Source: Eurosta solidaginis
Taxonomy: Eukaryota > Arthropoda > Insecta > Diptera > Tephritidae
Direction of reading: 5' to 3'
NCBI RefSeq assembly: GCF_040869045.1
Contig: NC_090322.1
Coordinates: 82,173,675 to 82,237,674, forward strand
DNA length: 64,000 bases
A program made the position numbers and the translations under genes. The notes under the pieces were generated by a model. It did not search any database and was not told the origin of the DNA. It saw only the letters and a list, made by a program, of their open reading frames with translations. Below, piece by piece: positions 13,568 through 24,200 of this stretch; the first letter of the stretch is position 1; the number at the start of each line of letters is the position of its first letter.

Positions 13568-15874
13568 ATAGAGCTCACAGAGTATAATAAGTTTGATTGG
13601 ATAACGGTTGGTTGTACATATATAAAGGAATCGAGATAGATATAGACTTCCATATATCAAAATAATCAGGATCGAAAAAAAATTTGATTGAGCCATGTCC
13701 GTCCGTCCGTCCGTCCTTTAACACGATAACTTGAGTAAATTTTGAGGTATCTTGATGAAATTTGGTATGTAGGTTCCTGAGCACTCATCTCAGGCCGCTA
13801 TTTAAAATGAACGATATCGGACTATAACCACGCCCACTTTTTCGATATCGAAAATTTCGAAAAACCGAAAAATTGCGATAATTCATTACAAAAGAGAGAT
13901 AAAGCGACGAAACTTGGTAGATGAGTTGAACTCATGACGCAGAATAAAAAATTAGTAAAATTTTGGACAATGGGCGTGCCACCGCCCACTTTTAAAAGAA
14001 GGTAATTTAAAAATTTGCAAGCAATTTAATATCTTTACAGTATATAAGTAATTTATGTCAACATTCAACTCCAGTAATGATCTAGCGCAACAAAATACAA
14101 AAATAAAAGAAAATTTCAAAATGGGCGTGGCTCCGCCCTTATTCATTTAATTTGTCTAGGATACTTTTAACGCCATAAGTCGAACAAAAATTAACCACTC
14201 CTTTTGAAATTTGGTAGGGGCGTAGATTTTATGACATTAACTCTTTTCTGTGAAAATGGGCGAAATCGGTTGATGCCACGCCCAGTTTCTATACACAGTC
14301 GTCCGTCTGTCCTTCCGCATGGCCGTTAACACGATAACTTGACGACACGATAACAAAAATCGACATATCTTTAATGAACTTAGTTCACGTGCTTACTTGA
14401 ACTCACTTTATCTTGGTATGAAAAATGAACGAAATCCGACTATGACCACGCCCACTTTTTCGATATCGAAAATTACGAAAAATGAAAAAAAATGCCATAA
14501 TTCTATACCAAATACGAAAAAAGGGATGAAACATGGTAAGGTAATTGGATTGTTTTATTGAAGCGAAATATAACTTTAGAAAAAACTTTATAAAATGGTT
14601 GTGACACCTACCATATTAAGTAGAAGAAAATGAAAAAGTTCTGCAGGGCGAAATAAAAAACCCTTAAAATCTTGGCAGGTTTTACATATATAAATAAATT
14701 AGCGGAATCCAACAGATGATGTTCTGGATCACCCTGGTCCACATTTTGGTCGATATCTGGAAAACGCCTTCACATATACAACTACCACCACTTCCTTTTA
14801 AAACTCTCATTAATACGTTTAATTTGATACCCATATCGTACAAACTCATTCTAGAGTCACCCCTGGTCCACCTCTATGGCGATATCTCGAAAAGGCGTCC
14901 ACATATAGAACTAAGGCCCAATCCCTTTTAATATACTTATTAACTCCTTTTGTTTGATACTCATATTGCGCAAACGAATTCTAGAGTCACCCCTGGCCCA
15001 CCTTTATGGCGATATCTCGAAACGGCGTCCACCTATGGAACTAAGGATTACTCCATTTTAAAATGCTCATTAACACCTTTCTTTTGATACCCATATTGTA
15101 CAAACAAATTCTAGAGTCACCCCTGGTCAACCTTTATGGCGATATTTCGAAAATGCGACCACCTATACAACAACCACCACTCCCTTTTAAAACCTTCATT
15201 AATACCTTTAATTTGATACCCATATTGTACAAACACATTCTAGAGTCACCCCTGGTCCACCTTTATGGCGATATTTCGAAACGGCGTCCACCTATAGAAC
15301 TAAGGCCCACTCCCTTTTAAAATACTCATTAAAACCTTTCATTTGATACCCATATCGTACAAACATATTCTAAAGTTACCCGTGGTCCACCTTTATGGCG
15401 ATATTTCGAAACGGCGTCCACCTATAGAACTAAGGCCCACTCTCTTTTAAAATACTCATTAACACCTTTCGTTTGATGTCCATATTATACAAACAAATTC
15501 TAGGGTCACCCCTGGTCCACCTTTATGGCGATATCTCGAAACGGCGTCCACCTTTGGGACTAAGGATTACTCCCTTTTAAAATACTTATTAGCACCTTTT
15601 ATTTGATACCCATATCGTACAAACGCATTCTAGAGTCAACCCTGATCCACCTTTATGGCTATATCCCTAAATGGCGTCCACCTATAAAACTATGGCCCAC
15701 TCCCTCATAAAATACTCTTTAATTCCTTTCATTTGTTATACATGTCATACAAACACATTCCAGGGTTTCCCTAGGTTCATTTTCCTACATGGTTATTTTC
15801 CTTATTTTGTCTCCATAGCTCTCAACTGAGTATGTAATGTTCGGCTACACCCGAACTTAACCTTCCTTACTTGT
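13568..15874 (+). mobile_element. HINE1: non-autonomous Helentron-like (DINE-1 type) element, 5' end damaged
   Basis: The element lies between GTTTTT and TCTAAATAAAC. Removing it restores a normal satellite monomer, so there is no target duplication and insertion fell in a T-tract, as known for rolling-circle Helentrons. At the 3' end are CTCAACTGAGTA (15821-15832), the hairpin arms GTTCGG/CCGAAC (15839-15856) and the terminus CTTACTTGT. The matching 5' subterminal repeat TACTCAGTTGAG is absent: the element begins ATAGAGCTCACAGAG, so about 14 bp have been lost. Inside are a (GTCC)n tract near 13697-13715, GATATCGAAAA and GGGCGTGG palindromic blocks, and a 3' tandem array. No Rep/helicase ORF is present. 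A DINE-1/HINE assignment rests on this architecture, not on a database match. Confidence 0.75.
14722..15785 (+). repeat. Internal tandem array of HINE1, about 8 units of about 130 bp
   Basis: The phrase CTAGAGTCACCCCTGG recurs about every 130 bp from 14851. Each unit also has ATGGCGATATCTCGAAA, GGCGTCCACCTATAGAAC and TTTGATACCCATATCGTAC. Units differ by several percent. Short ORFs across the array (14716-14931 and 15063-15320) are by-products of the periodicity. The same array type occurs in the other HINEs with different copy numbers. Confidence 0.9.
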
Positions 15875-16992
15875 TCTAAATAAACTTACCGGCCCAAAGG
15901 TTAAGCATGGTTAAAATACTTAAGTCGTTTCGTTCAACAAATTTGAGTAGATCAGTCAGCAGTTGTTTGCTTCAGAGCGACAATTTTTGAGATAGTTATT
16001 AAAACTTTTTAAAGGGTGTCAAACGTTGTTTCTCGTTTTATATCCTTTAATATTAGAGCTAAATATGACGAATTTGTTTAACCCATTCGTTTTGGTTACT
16101 CGACCGCTCCGTCCTCGTGTAGCCTACATATTACGTTTTTCTAAATAAACTTACCGGCTTAAAGGTTAAGCATGGTTAAAATACTTAAGTCGTTTCGGTC
16201 AACAAATTTGAGTAGATCACTCAGCAGTTGTTGGCTTCAGAACAATAATTTTTGATATAGTTATTAAAAGTTTTTAAATGGTGTCAAAGGCTGTTTCTCG
16301 TTTTATATCCTTTAATTCTAAAGTTAAATCTGATAAATACCGCGTACGAATTTTTTAACCAATTTGTTTTGGTTACTCGACGGCTCCTACCTCGTTAGCT
16401 TACATATTGCGTTTTTTTTGAATTTGCTACCCGATCTAAAGGTTAAGCATGCTTAAAATACGTAAGTCGATTTGTTCAACAAATCTGAATAGATCACTCA
16501 GCAGTTGTTTGCTTCAGAGCGACAATTTTTGAGATATTTATTAAAACTTTTTAAAGGTTGTCAGACGTTGTTTCTCGTTTTATATCCTTTAATTCTAGAG
16601 TTAAATACAATAAAAACCGTGTACGAATTTTTTTAACCCATTTGTTTTGGTTACTCGACGGCTCCGTCCTCGTGTAGCCTACATATTACGTTTTTCTAAA
16701 TAAACTTACCGGCCTAAAGGTTAAGCATGGTTAAAATAATTAAGTCGTTTCGTTCAACAAATTTGAGTAGATCAATCAGCAGTTGCTGGCTTCAGAACAA
16801 TAATTTTTGATATAGTTATTAAAAGTTTTTAAAGGGTTTCAAACGTTGTTTCTCGTTTTATATACTTTAATATTAGAGTTAATAAATAAAATTGTTAATT
16901 GTTAATTGATAAAAACTGCGTACAAATTTTTTAACCCATTGGTTTTGGTTACTCGACCGCTCCGTCCTCGTTAGCTTACATGTTGCGTTTTT
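15875..16992. repeat. Satellite segment, about 4 monomers
   Basis: The same 276-bp satellite lies between HINE1 and HINE2. It begins in mid-monomer at TCTAAATAAAC, continuing the monomer interrupted at 13567. A short AT-rich disturbance (AATTGTTAATTGTTAATTG) lies at about 16888-16907. Nothing else is seen. Confidence 0.9.
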
Positions 16993-19432
16993 ATACTCAG
17001 TTGAGCAGAGCTCACAGAGTATATTAACTTTGATTGGATAACGGTTGGTTGTACAGGTATAAAGGAATCGAGATAGATATAGACTTCCATATATCAAAAT
17101 CATCAGTATCGAAAAAAAATTTGATTGAGCCATGTTCGTCCGTCCGTCCGTCTGTCCGTTAACACGATAACTTGATGAAATTTGGTATGTAGATTCCTGG
17201 GCATCATCTTAGATCGCTATTTAAAATGAACGATATCGAACTATAACCGCGCCCACTTTTTCGATATCGAAATTTTCGAAAAACCGAAAAAATGCGATAA
17301 TTCATTGCTAAAGGCGATTAAAGCGATAAAACTTGGTAGATGGGTAGACGTTATGACGCAGAATAGAAAATTTGTAAGATTTTGGACAATGGGCGTGGCA
17401 TCGCCCACTTTTACAAGAAGGTAATTTAAAAGTTTTGCAAGCTGTAATTTGGCAGTCGTTGAAGATATCATGATGAAATTTGGCAGGAACGTTACTACTA
17501 TTACTATATATGTGCTAAATAAAAATTGAATGAAGAACACGCCCACTTTTTAAAAAAAAAAATTTTTTAATTCAAATTTTAACAAAAAATTTAATATCTT
17601 TACTGTATATAAGTAAATTAAGTCAAAATTCAACTCCAGTAATGATATGATGCAAAATACAAAAATAAAAGAAAATTTCAAAATGGGCGTGGCTCCGCCC
17701 ATTTTTATTTAATTTGTCTAGAATACTTTTAATGCCATAAATCGAACAAAAATTTACCAATCCTTTTCAAATTTGGTAGGGGCATACATTCTATGATGGT
17801 AACTGTTCTCTGTGAAAATGGGCGAAATCGGTGGAAGCCACGCCCAGTTTTTAAACACAGTCCACCGTCTGTCCTTCCGCTCGGCCGTTAACACAATAAC
17901 TTGAGCAAAAACCGATATATCTTTACTAAACTTAGCCCACGTACTTATCTGAACTCACTTTATCTTGGTATAAAAAATGGCTGAAATCCGACCATAACCA
18001 CGCCCACTTTAATCGATATCGAAAATTACGAAAAATGAAAAAAATGCATAATTCTATACCAAATACGAAAAAAGGGATGAAACATGGTAACTGGATTGGT
18101 TTATTTACGCAAAATATAACTTTGGAAACAACTTTGTAAAATGGGTGTGACACCTACCATATTAAGTAGAAGAAAATGAAAAAGTTCTACAAGGCGAAAT
18201 CAACAGCCTTTGGAATCTTGGCAGGAATACTGTTAGTGGTATTGCATATATAAATAAATTAGCAGTACCCGACAGATGATTTTCTGGATCAGCTGGTCCA
18301 CATTGTGGTCGATATCGCGAGAACGCCTTCACATATACATCTAAGGGCCACTCGCTTTTAAAACCCTCATTAATAAATTTAATTTGATATCCATATCGTA
18401 CAAACACATTCTAGAGTTACCCCTGGCCCACCCTAATGGCGATATCTCGAAAAGGCGTCCACCTACAGACCTAATGCCCACTCCCTCTTAAAATGCTCAG
18501 TAACACCTTTCGTTTGATACCCATATCGTACAAACATTCTAGAGTCACCCCTGGCCCACCCTAATGGCAATATCTCGAAAAGGCGTCCACCTATAGAACT
18601 AATGCCCACTCCCTCTTAAAATGCTCAGTAACACCTTTCATTTGATTCCCATATCGTACAAATATTCTAGAGTCACCCCTGGCCCACCCTAATGGCGATA
18701 TCTCGAAAAGGCGTCCACCTATAGACCTAATGCCCACTCCCTCTTAAAATGCTCAGTAACACCTTTCGTTTGATACCCATACCGTACAAACATTCTAGAG
18801 TCACCCCTGGCCCACCCTAATGGCGATATCTCGAAAAGGCGTCCACCTATAGACCTAATGCCCACTCCCTCTTGAAATGCTCAGTAACACCTTTCGTTTG
18901 ATACCCATATCGTACAAACACATTCTAGAGTCACCCCCTGGCCCACCCTAATGGGCGACATTTCGAAAAAGGCGTTCACCCATAGAACTAAAGCCCATTC
19001 CCTTTTAAAATACTCATTACCACCTTTCATTTGATACCCATATCGTACAAACACATTCTAGAGTCACCCCTGGTCCACCTTAATGGCGATATCTCGAAAA
19101 GGCGTCCACCGGTAGACCTAAGGCCTACTCCCTCTTAAAATGCTCAGTAACACCTTTCATTTGATACCCATATCGTACAAACAAATTCTAGAGTCAGCCC
19201 TGGTCCACCTTTATGGCGATATCCCTAAATGGCGTCCATCCATAGAACTATGGCCTACTCTCTCTTAAAATACTCTTTAATACCTTCCATTTGATACACA
19301 TGTCATACAACCACGTTCCAGGGTTACCCTAGGTTCATTTTCCTACATAGTGATTTTCCTTATTTTGTCTCCATAGCTCTCAACTGAGTATGTAACGTTC
19401 GGTTACACCCGAACTTAGCCTTCCTTACTTGT
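16993..19432 (+). mobile_element. HINE2: non-autonomous Helentron-like element with both ends
   Basis: This is the clearest small copy. The 12-bp subterminal inverted repeats are TACTCAGTTGAG (16994-17005) and CTCAACTGAGTA (19379-19390), followed by the hairpin GTTCGG/CCGAAC (19397-19414) and the end CTTACTTGT. Flanks GTTGCGTTTTT and TCTAAATAAACTTTCC rejoin into a monomer variant that exists uninterrupted near 5951-5978, giving an empty-site match without target duplication. The GTCC/GTCT microsatellite is near 17137-17160. There are several GGGCGTGG/CCGCCCA inverted blocks and no protein. It would depend on a Helentron Rep-helicase supplied in trans; none is in the window. Confidence 0.8.
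18283..19340 (+). repeat. Internal tandem array of HINE2, about 8 units of 128-131 bp
   Basis: CTAGAG landmarks at 18411, 18539, 18667, 18795 and 18925 give a spacing of 128-130 bp. The central units (18539-18925) are nearly identical to each other and read CTGGCCCACCCTAATGG. The last units resemble those of HINE1 (GGTCCACCTTTATGG). Homogenised central units with divergent edges suggest local array expansion. Confidence 0.9.
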
Positions 19433-19853
19433 TCTAAATAAACTTTCCGGCCTAAAGGTTAATCATATTTAAAGTACGTAAGTCGTTTTGTTCAACAAAT
19501 TTGAGTAGATCACTCATCAGCTTCAGTTTGCTTCAGAGCGACAATTTTTGAGATAGTTAATAAAACATTTTAAAGGTTGTCAAACGTTGGTTCTCGTTTT
19601 ATATCCTTTAATTCTTGAGTTAAATATTATAAAACCGCGTACGAATTTGTTTAACCCATTCGTTTTGGTTACTCGATCGCTCCGTCCTCGTGGAGCCTAC
19701 ATATTGCGTTGTTCTAAATAAACTTACCCGGCCTAAAGGTTGGGCATGGTTAAAATACTTAAGTCGTTTCGTTCAACAAATTTGAGTAGATCACTCAGCA
19801 GTTGTTGGCTTCACAACAAAAATTTTTGATATAGTTATTAAAAGTTTTTAAAG
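19433..19853. repeat. Satellite segment between HINE2 and Gypsy-A
   Basis: About 1.5 monomers of the 276-bp satellite. The last four bases, AAAG (19850-19853), are the left copy of the Gypsy-A target duplication. Confidence 0.9.
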
Positions 19854-20122
19854 TGTAAGATGCTAATGGCAACTCTGCCATAAATGCAACACTAACATAA
19901 AACCAACGCGAACAATTGAACAGTAACCGACAGGCAGTCGATCGTATATATTCAAAGCCGCCGGAACCTTCGCACTCACAATGAAATATTGAATTTGCTA
20001 AACTATTTTAAAATGTTACTTACAAATAAATTCTTGAATTAAATAATTATTCTTTAAGTTTAAAGAACGCCTGACAATTTATTTACCGCCTACAGTGGCC
20101 GCTCAAGAGTCCTTTCCTTTCA
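19854..20122 (+). repeat. Gypsy-A 5' LTR
   Basis: It starts TGTAAGATGC and ends CTTTCA, 269 bp. It carries AATAAA at 20025-20030, a candidate polyadenylation signal. It would hold the promoter, which I cannot locate precisely. Confidence 0.95.
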
Positions 20123-20142
20123 GGTCAGAAGGGGATTGTGAA
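20123..20142 (+). other. Possible primer binding site of Gypsy-A (tRNA-Leu-like)
   Basis: Directly after the 5' LTR comes GGTCAGAAGGGGATTGTG. TCAGAAG followed by GGGATT resembles the complement of a tRNA-Leu 3' end apart from small gaps, and some Gypsy lineages prime on tRNA-Leu. The match is from memory and imperfect. Confidence 0.3.
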
Positions 20143-21218
20143 TCCGGAAAAAATACTATATGGAAAAGTGCATGAAATAATACATATAAATGTTTAATAT
20201 ATAAAAATACGTGTAACGCGAGTATTGTTGAGATCATGTAGTAGCATGCACGCTTTAAATACATTCGAGAATCGCGCGAATATACGGAAAAAGTGCTGAA
20301 ACTGATAGTTATTTGAGAAAATATATATATGTACCAACGATTAGATACATATAAAATAAAAGAAAAATTCGATTCGTGTAGTAACATGATTAAAAATCAT
20401 ATATACAAATAGAAATATGTGGATAAGATCGTGATTGTACCAGAAAATCAACCCTTAACGTGGATACGTGCATACATACATACGTACATATGTACAAATG
20501 CATTCGAGTAAATAAGAGAAAATTCTAGAACGGTGTATATATTTGCCACACAAAAGTGTTTGTTGACGAGTTGTCAGCATCATCAGTGCGCGCATTATAT
20601 AAAGCAAAATTTGAATTTGCAACGAGCGTTAGACGTACTTATGTATGAATATACATATGTGCATAGTAGCATCAATATAAATGTTGAGTTGAATACATAT
20701 ATATTGAGAACCGAAGTTGAACGTATAATAACGACGGTTGGAAAAACGAGATAACAATCTGGACGCGCACCGAAGTTGAACGTATAATAACGACGGTTGC
20801 ATAAACGAGATAACAATAGTAAACGTAAATCGGAGTTGAACGTGTAATAACAACGATTACAAAAAACGAAACGCATATAAAGAAACAAATTACGAAGACC
20901 TAAGTTGAACGAATAACAACGAGAGTGAAATTCCAGAAAAAGAAAAAAAGCTTAACGAATGTGTTCGACATAACAATATCAGTTGAAGTGGAAAAATCAG
21001 CGAGAATTTGTTGAAAAGAAAATAAAGTAAACAAAGAGAATTAACGAGTAGGTACGAATAAAACAAACCGTGCGAGTGCGTGACAACGAGACGTCACAAT
21101 CGAAACGATCAAAACAAATCGCAAAACGTAAACAAGTTCTAATAAGAATAGTTGGAACGCGAAAAACGAGTACATATAATTATCTAATTAGAATACGAGA
21201 CGTAAACAAAGAAACGCA
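20123..21218 (+). other. Gypsy-A untranslated leader with direct repeats
   Basis: About 1.1 kb of AT-rich leader separates the 5' LTR from the Gag-Pol start. At 20710-20895 it holds three degenerate direct repeats of about 60 bp, each starting CGAAGTTGAACGTATAATAA (or CGGAGTTGAACG) and containing ACGACGGTTG and AAACGAGATAACAAT. A weaker fourth copy lies near 20900. Such leader repeats hold packaging, enhancer or insulator functions in some fly Gypsy elements, but none can be assigned here. Small ORFs in this stretch look incidental. Confidence 0.7.
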
Positions 21219-24200
21219 ATGCAGAAAATAGCTAACTTAAGAGTAGAACAGCTTAAAACGCTGCTACGCGAACGAGATAAACCGACGACGGGTACTAAAG
21301 CAGAATTAATTCAACGTTTGTGCGAGGTAGAAAAAAGTGATGAAATAGATGTTGTTGATAATAGTACAATGCAACAACAAATTGATGAGTTGCGGGAAAT
21401 GATGCAAAGCATTACTACCCTGTTGCAACAACGAAACGATAGAGAACAACAAACGAATAATTTAAGTAATGAACAAATATTACAACAAACAAATAACGTG
21501 AGTAATGAAACATCAAACGCAAGTACAGAAACGCGAAATATAGCTACTCCGGTATCAATGGTAGATTTTCCAAGCACAAGGTGTTCGGTAAAAGAAATAG
21601 CCGAAACGTTACCTACATTCGATCCGACAAATGAACTTTCCTTGCCGGTAGAAAAATTTGTTGAACGTGTTAACCAAGCGCGTAGTGCTTATCAATGGAA
21701 TGAAAAAAGTTTAATGTTAGCAGTATTTAGTCGGCTTCATGGTGTTGCAAAACTATGGTTAGATGCATCACCACAGTGCTATTCGAATTGGAAAATTTTC
21801 GCGGAACGATTAATTGAAGAATTCGGTACAAAGCCAAACGAGGCAGAGGTACATTATAAGATGAGCAGTTCGGTACGTAAACCAGATGAGAAAATCGTGG
21901 ATTATTGTTTCCGTATGAACGCTATCGGTCAACGTTATAATTTGAGTGAAGATGCTATTATAAGATATACGCGAAACGGGTTAAGAAACCGTGAAATGCA
22001 AACAGCAATTGCTCCGTTACGATTCCAATCGATGAGACATTTACGTGAAACGCTTGACGAATATAGTAAAAATCAAAACAGTACACCGATTTTAAGAATT
22101 GAACAAAACAAAACGAAAAGCGCGAGTAACACTATTAATAAGCCTGCCACGGAAAATAAAAGTAAAATAAAGTGTTATAACTGTGGTGAAGAAGGTCACA
22201 TATCGACTAAGTGTCCTAAACCGCAACGCAAAGCACGATGTGTCGATTGTCAGAAAGTTCATCCGAAAGGTGAACCTGTGAATTGTGGTAAGATTAGTGC
22301 CATAACACGAAAGGTCGAGTGCAATGATCAGTTTTGTATGAAAACAATATACATTGAGAAACAACAAATAAAAGCGTTTGTTGATACGGGAAGTGAGTGT
22401 AGCATGATTCGGGAATCGTGTGCCAACAAGTTAAAAATTGAAAGAGAGCATTGTTCATTGAAAATAAAAGGTATTTGCGGTGGCGCGAGATATGCAAAAG
22501 AATTGATAAAAACTGAAATACAGATAGACAGTATTAAACTAAGCGTAGTGTTATATATAGTTGACGACTTGTTAACGTCAGATGTACTATTAGGTCAAGA
22601 GATATTTAGTCGAAATATCCTTGCGAAAATAAATAACGGACAATTAAAATTCGAATACGCGACCGTCGCGAGAAATCGGGAAACGTTGATAGCTGAACGT
22701 AAGACAATAACCGAAAACGATATAAAATGCGGAGAACTTGAAAGTACGAAGATGAAGAAATTAATAGGAATGCTGAATGAGTATAACGATATATTTGCAA
22801 ATAACATAAGCGAAATAGGTAAGACCAATACATTATCCATGAAAATTGAGTTAGATATCGCAGTACCCATTGCACAAAATCCATACCGTATCCCAGAACC
22901 TAAGAAAATCATCGTGCAACAAATGATTGCTGAACTACTAGATAGCGATATAATAGAATCATCAGAGTCTGAATATGCGAGTCCCATTGTACTCGTGAAA
23001 AAGAAAAACGGTGAGTCGAGATTGTGTGTCGACTACAGGAGGGTGAATCAGCATACACGAAAAGAAGTTTATCCAATGCCGCATATTGAGGAACAACTTC
23101 AGGAAGCTAAACGTTATCAATATTTTACAATACTTGATATGAATAGTGGATATTACCAAATACCAATAGATCCAGATAGTCGCAAGTTTACTGCGTTTGT
23201 TACAACAGAGGGTTTGTATCAATTTAAACGAATGCCTTTCGGGCTTAAGAATGCTCCCGTGGTTTTCCAACGCTTAATGGCAAAGGTAAAAGAACGAACA
23301 CAGAACGGCGATATGATTAATTATATGGACGACATTATGGTAGGGGGTTCTACCATTGAAGAAATGTTAACAAAATTGGGACGAGTATTTGATGTAATAC
23401 GAGAATTAAATTTGACTTTGAATTTGAAGAAGTGTGAGTTTGCAAAAGAAACGATAGAATTTTTGGGACATTCTTTAACACCAACTGGAATTAGTCCAGG
23501 TACGGCAAAAACGCTAGCTATTACAAATTTTCTGACTCCGAAAAACGTAACTGAAGTAAGACAGTTTCTTGGTTTGAGTGGGTACTTTAGAAAATTCGTA
23601 CCCCATTATTCGATAAAGTCTGAACCGCTAAGACGTTTACTACGTAAAGATCAAAAGTTTCAATGGTCTGAAGAACAACAACGCGCGTTTGAAGAGCTAA
23701 AGATGGCATTAGCATCTAAGCCAGTGATGACGTCATACAGAATCGAAGCTAAGCATGAAATTCATACCGATGCGAGTTCCATTGGGTTAGCTGGAGTATT
23801 ATTGCAAGAAGAAGCCGACGGCTGGAAGCCGGTAGTTTATTTCAGTAGATCAACGAGCGAAAACGAGAAGAAGTTTCATAGTTATGAGTTAGAGACTCTT
23901 GCTGTGGTAGAAACACTTGAACGATTTAAATACTATGTTCACGGAAAAGAAGTTACCGTGGTAACCGACTGCAACGCAATTAAGACGGCTATGTCAAAGA
24001 AAGAGCTTATCCCGCGCATAGCGCGCTGGTGGTTGAAGGTCCAAGAATATGATGTAAAGATAGAACATCGCTCTGGTAAGCGTATGGAACACGTAGACGC
24101 TCTCAGCAGAGCACCCGTAGAAGTATCGCATGAGGTGGATGAAGCTTCCTTGTGTGTGTTGAAAACAGGAGTAGATGAAACGGACTGGTTATTCAGTATG

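Noticed and set aside
14716..15320. Two plus-strand ORFs of 71 and 85 aa with similar repetitive sequence
   Set aside because: They lie in the 130-bp tandem array of HINE1, and their similarity follows from the DNA repeat. There is no start context and the frame is not kept in other HINEs.
16879..18407. Minus-strand small ORFs in HINEs (for example 84, 101, 73 and 81 aa)
   Set aside because: They are hydrophobic, low-complexity translations of AT-rich non-coding DNA, truncated or shifted between HINE copies.
20790..20810. Su(Hw)-type insulator site at GGTTGCATAAACG
   Set aside because: Only the TGCATA core fits. The flanking pyrimidines of the consensus are missing and the other leader repeats lack it.
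20533..20888. Leader ORFs in Gypsy-A on both strands
   Set aside because: They are repeat-derived, overlap each other on opposite strands and have no known domain.
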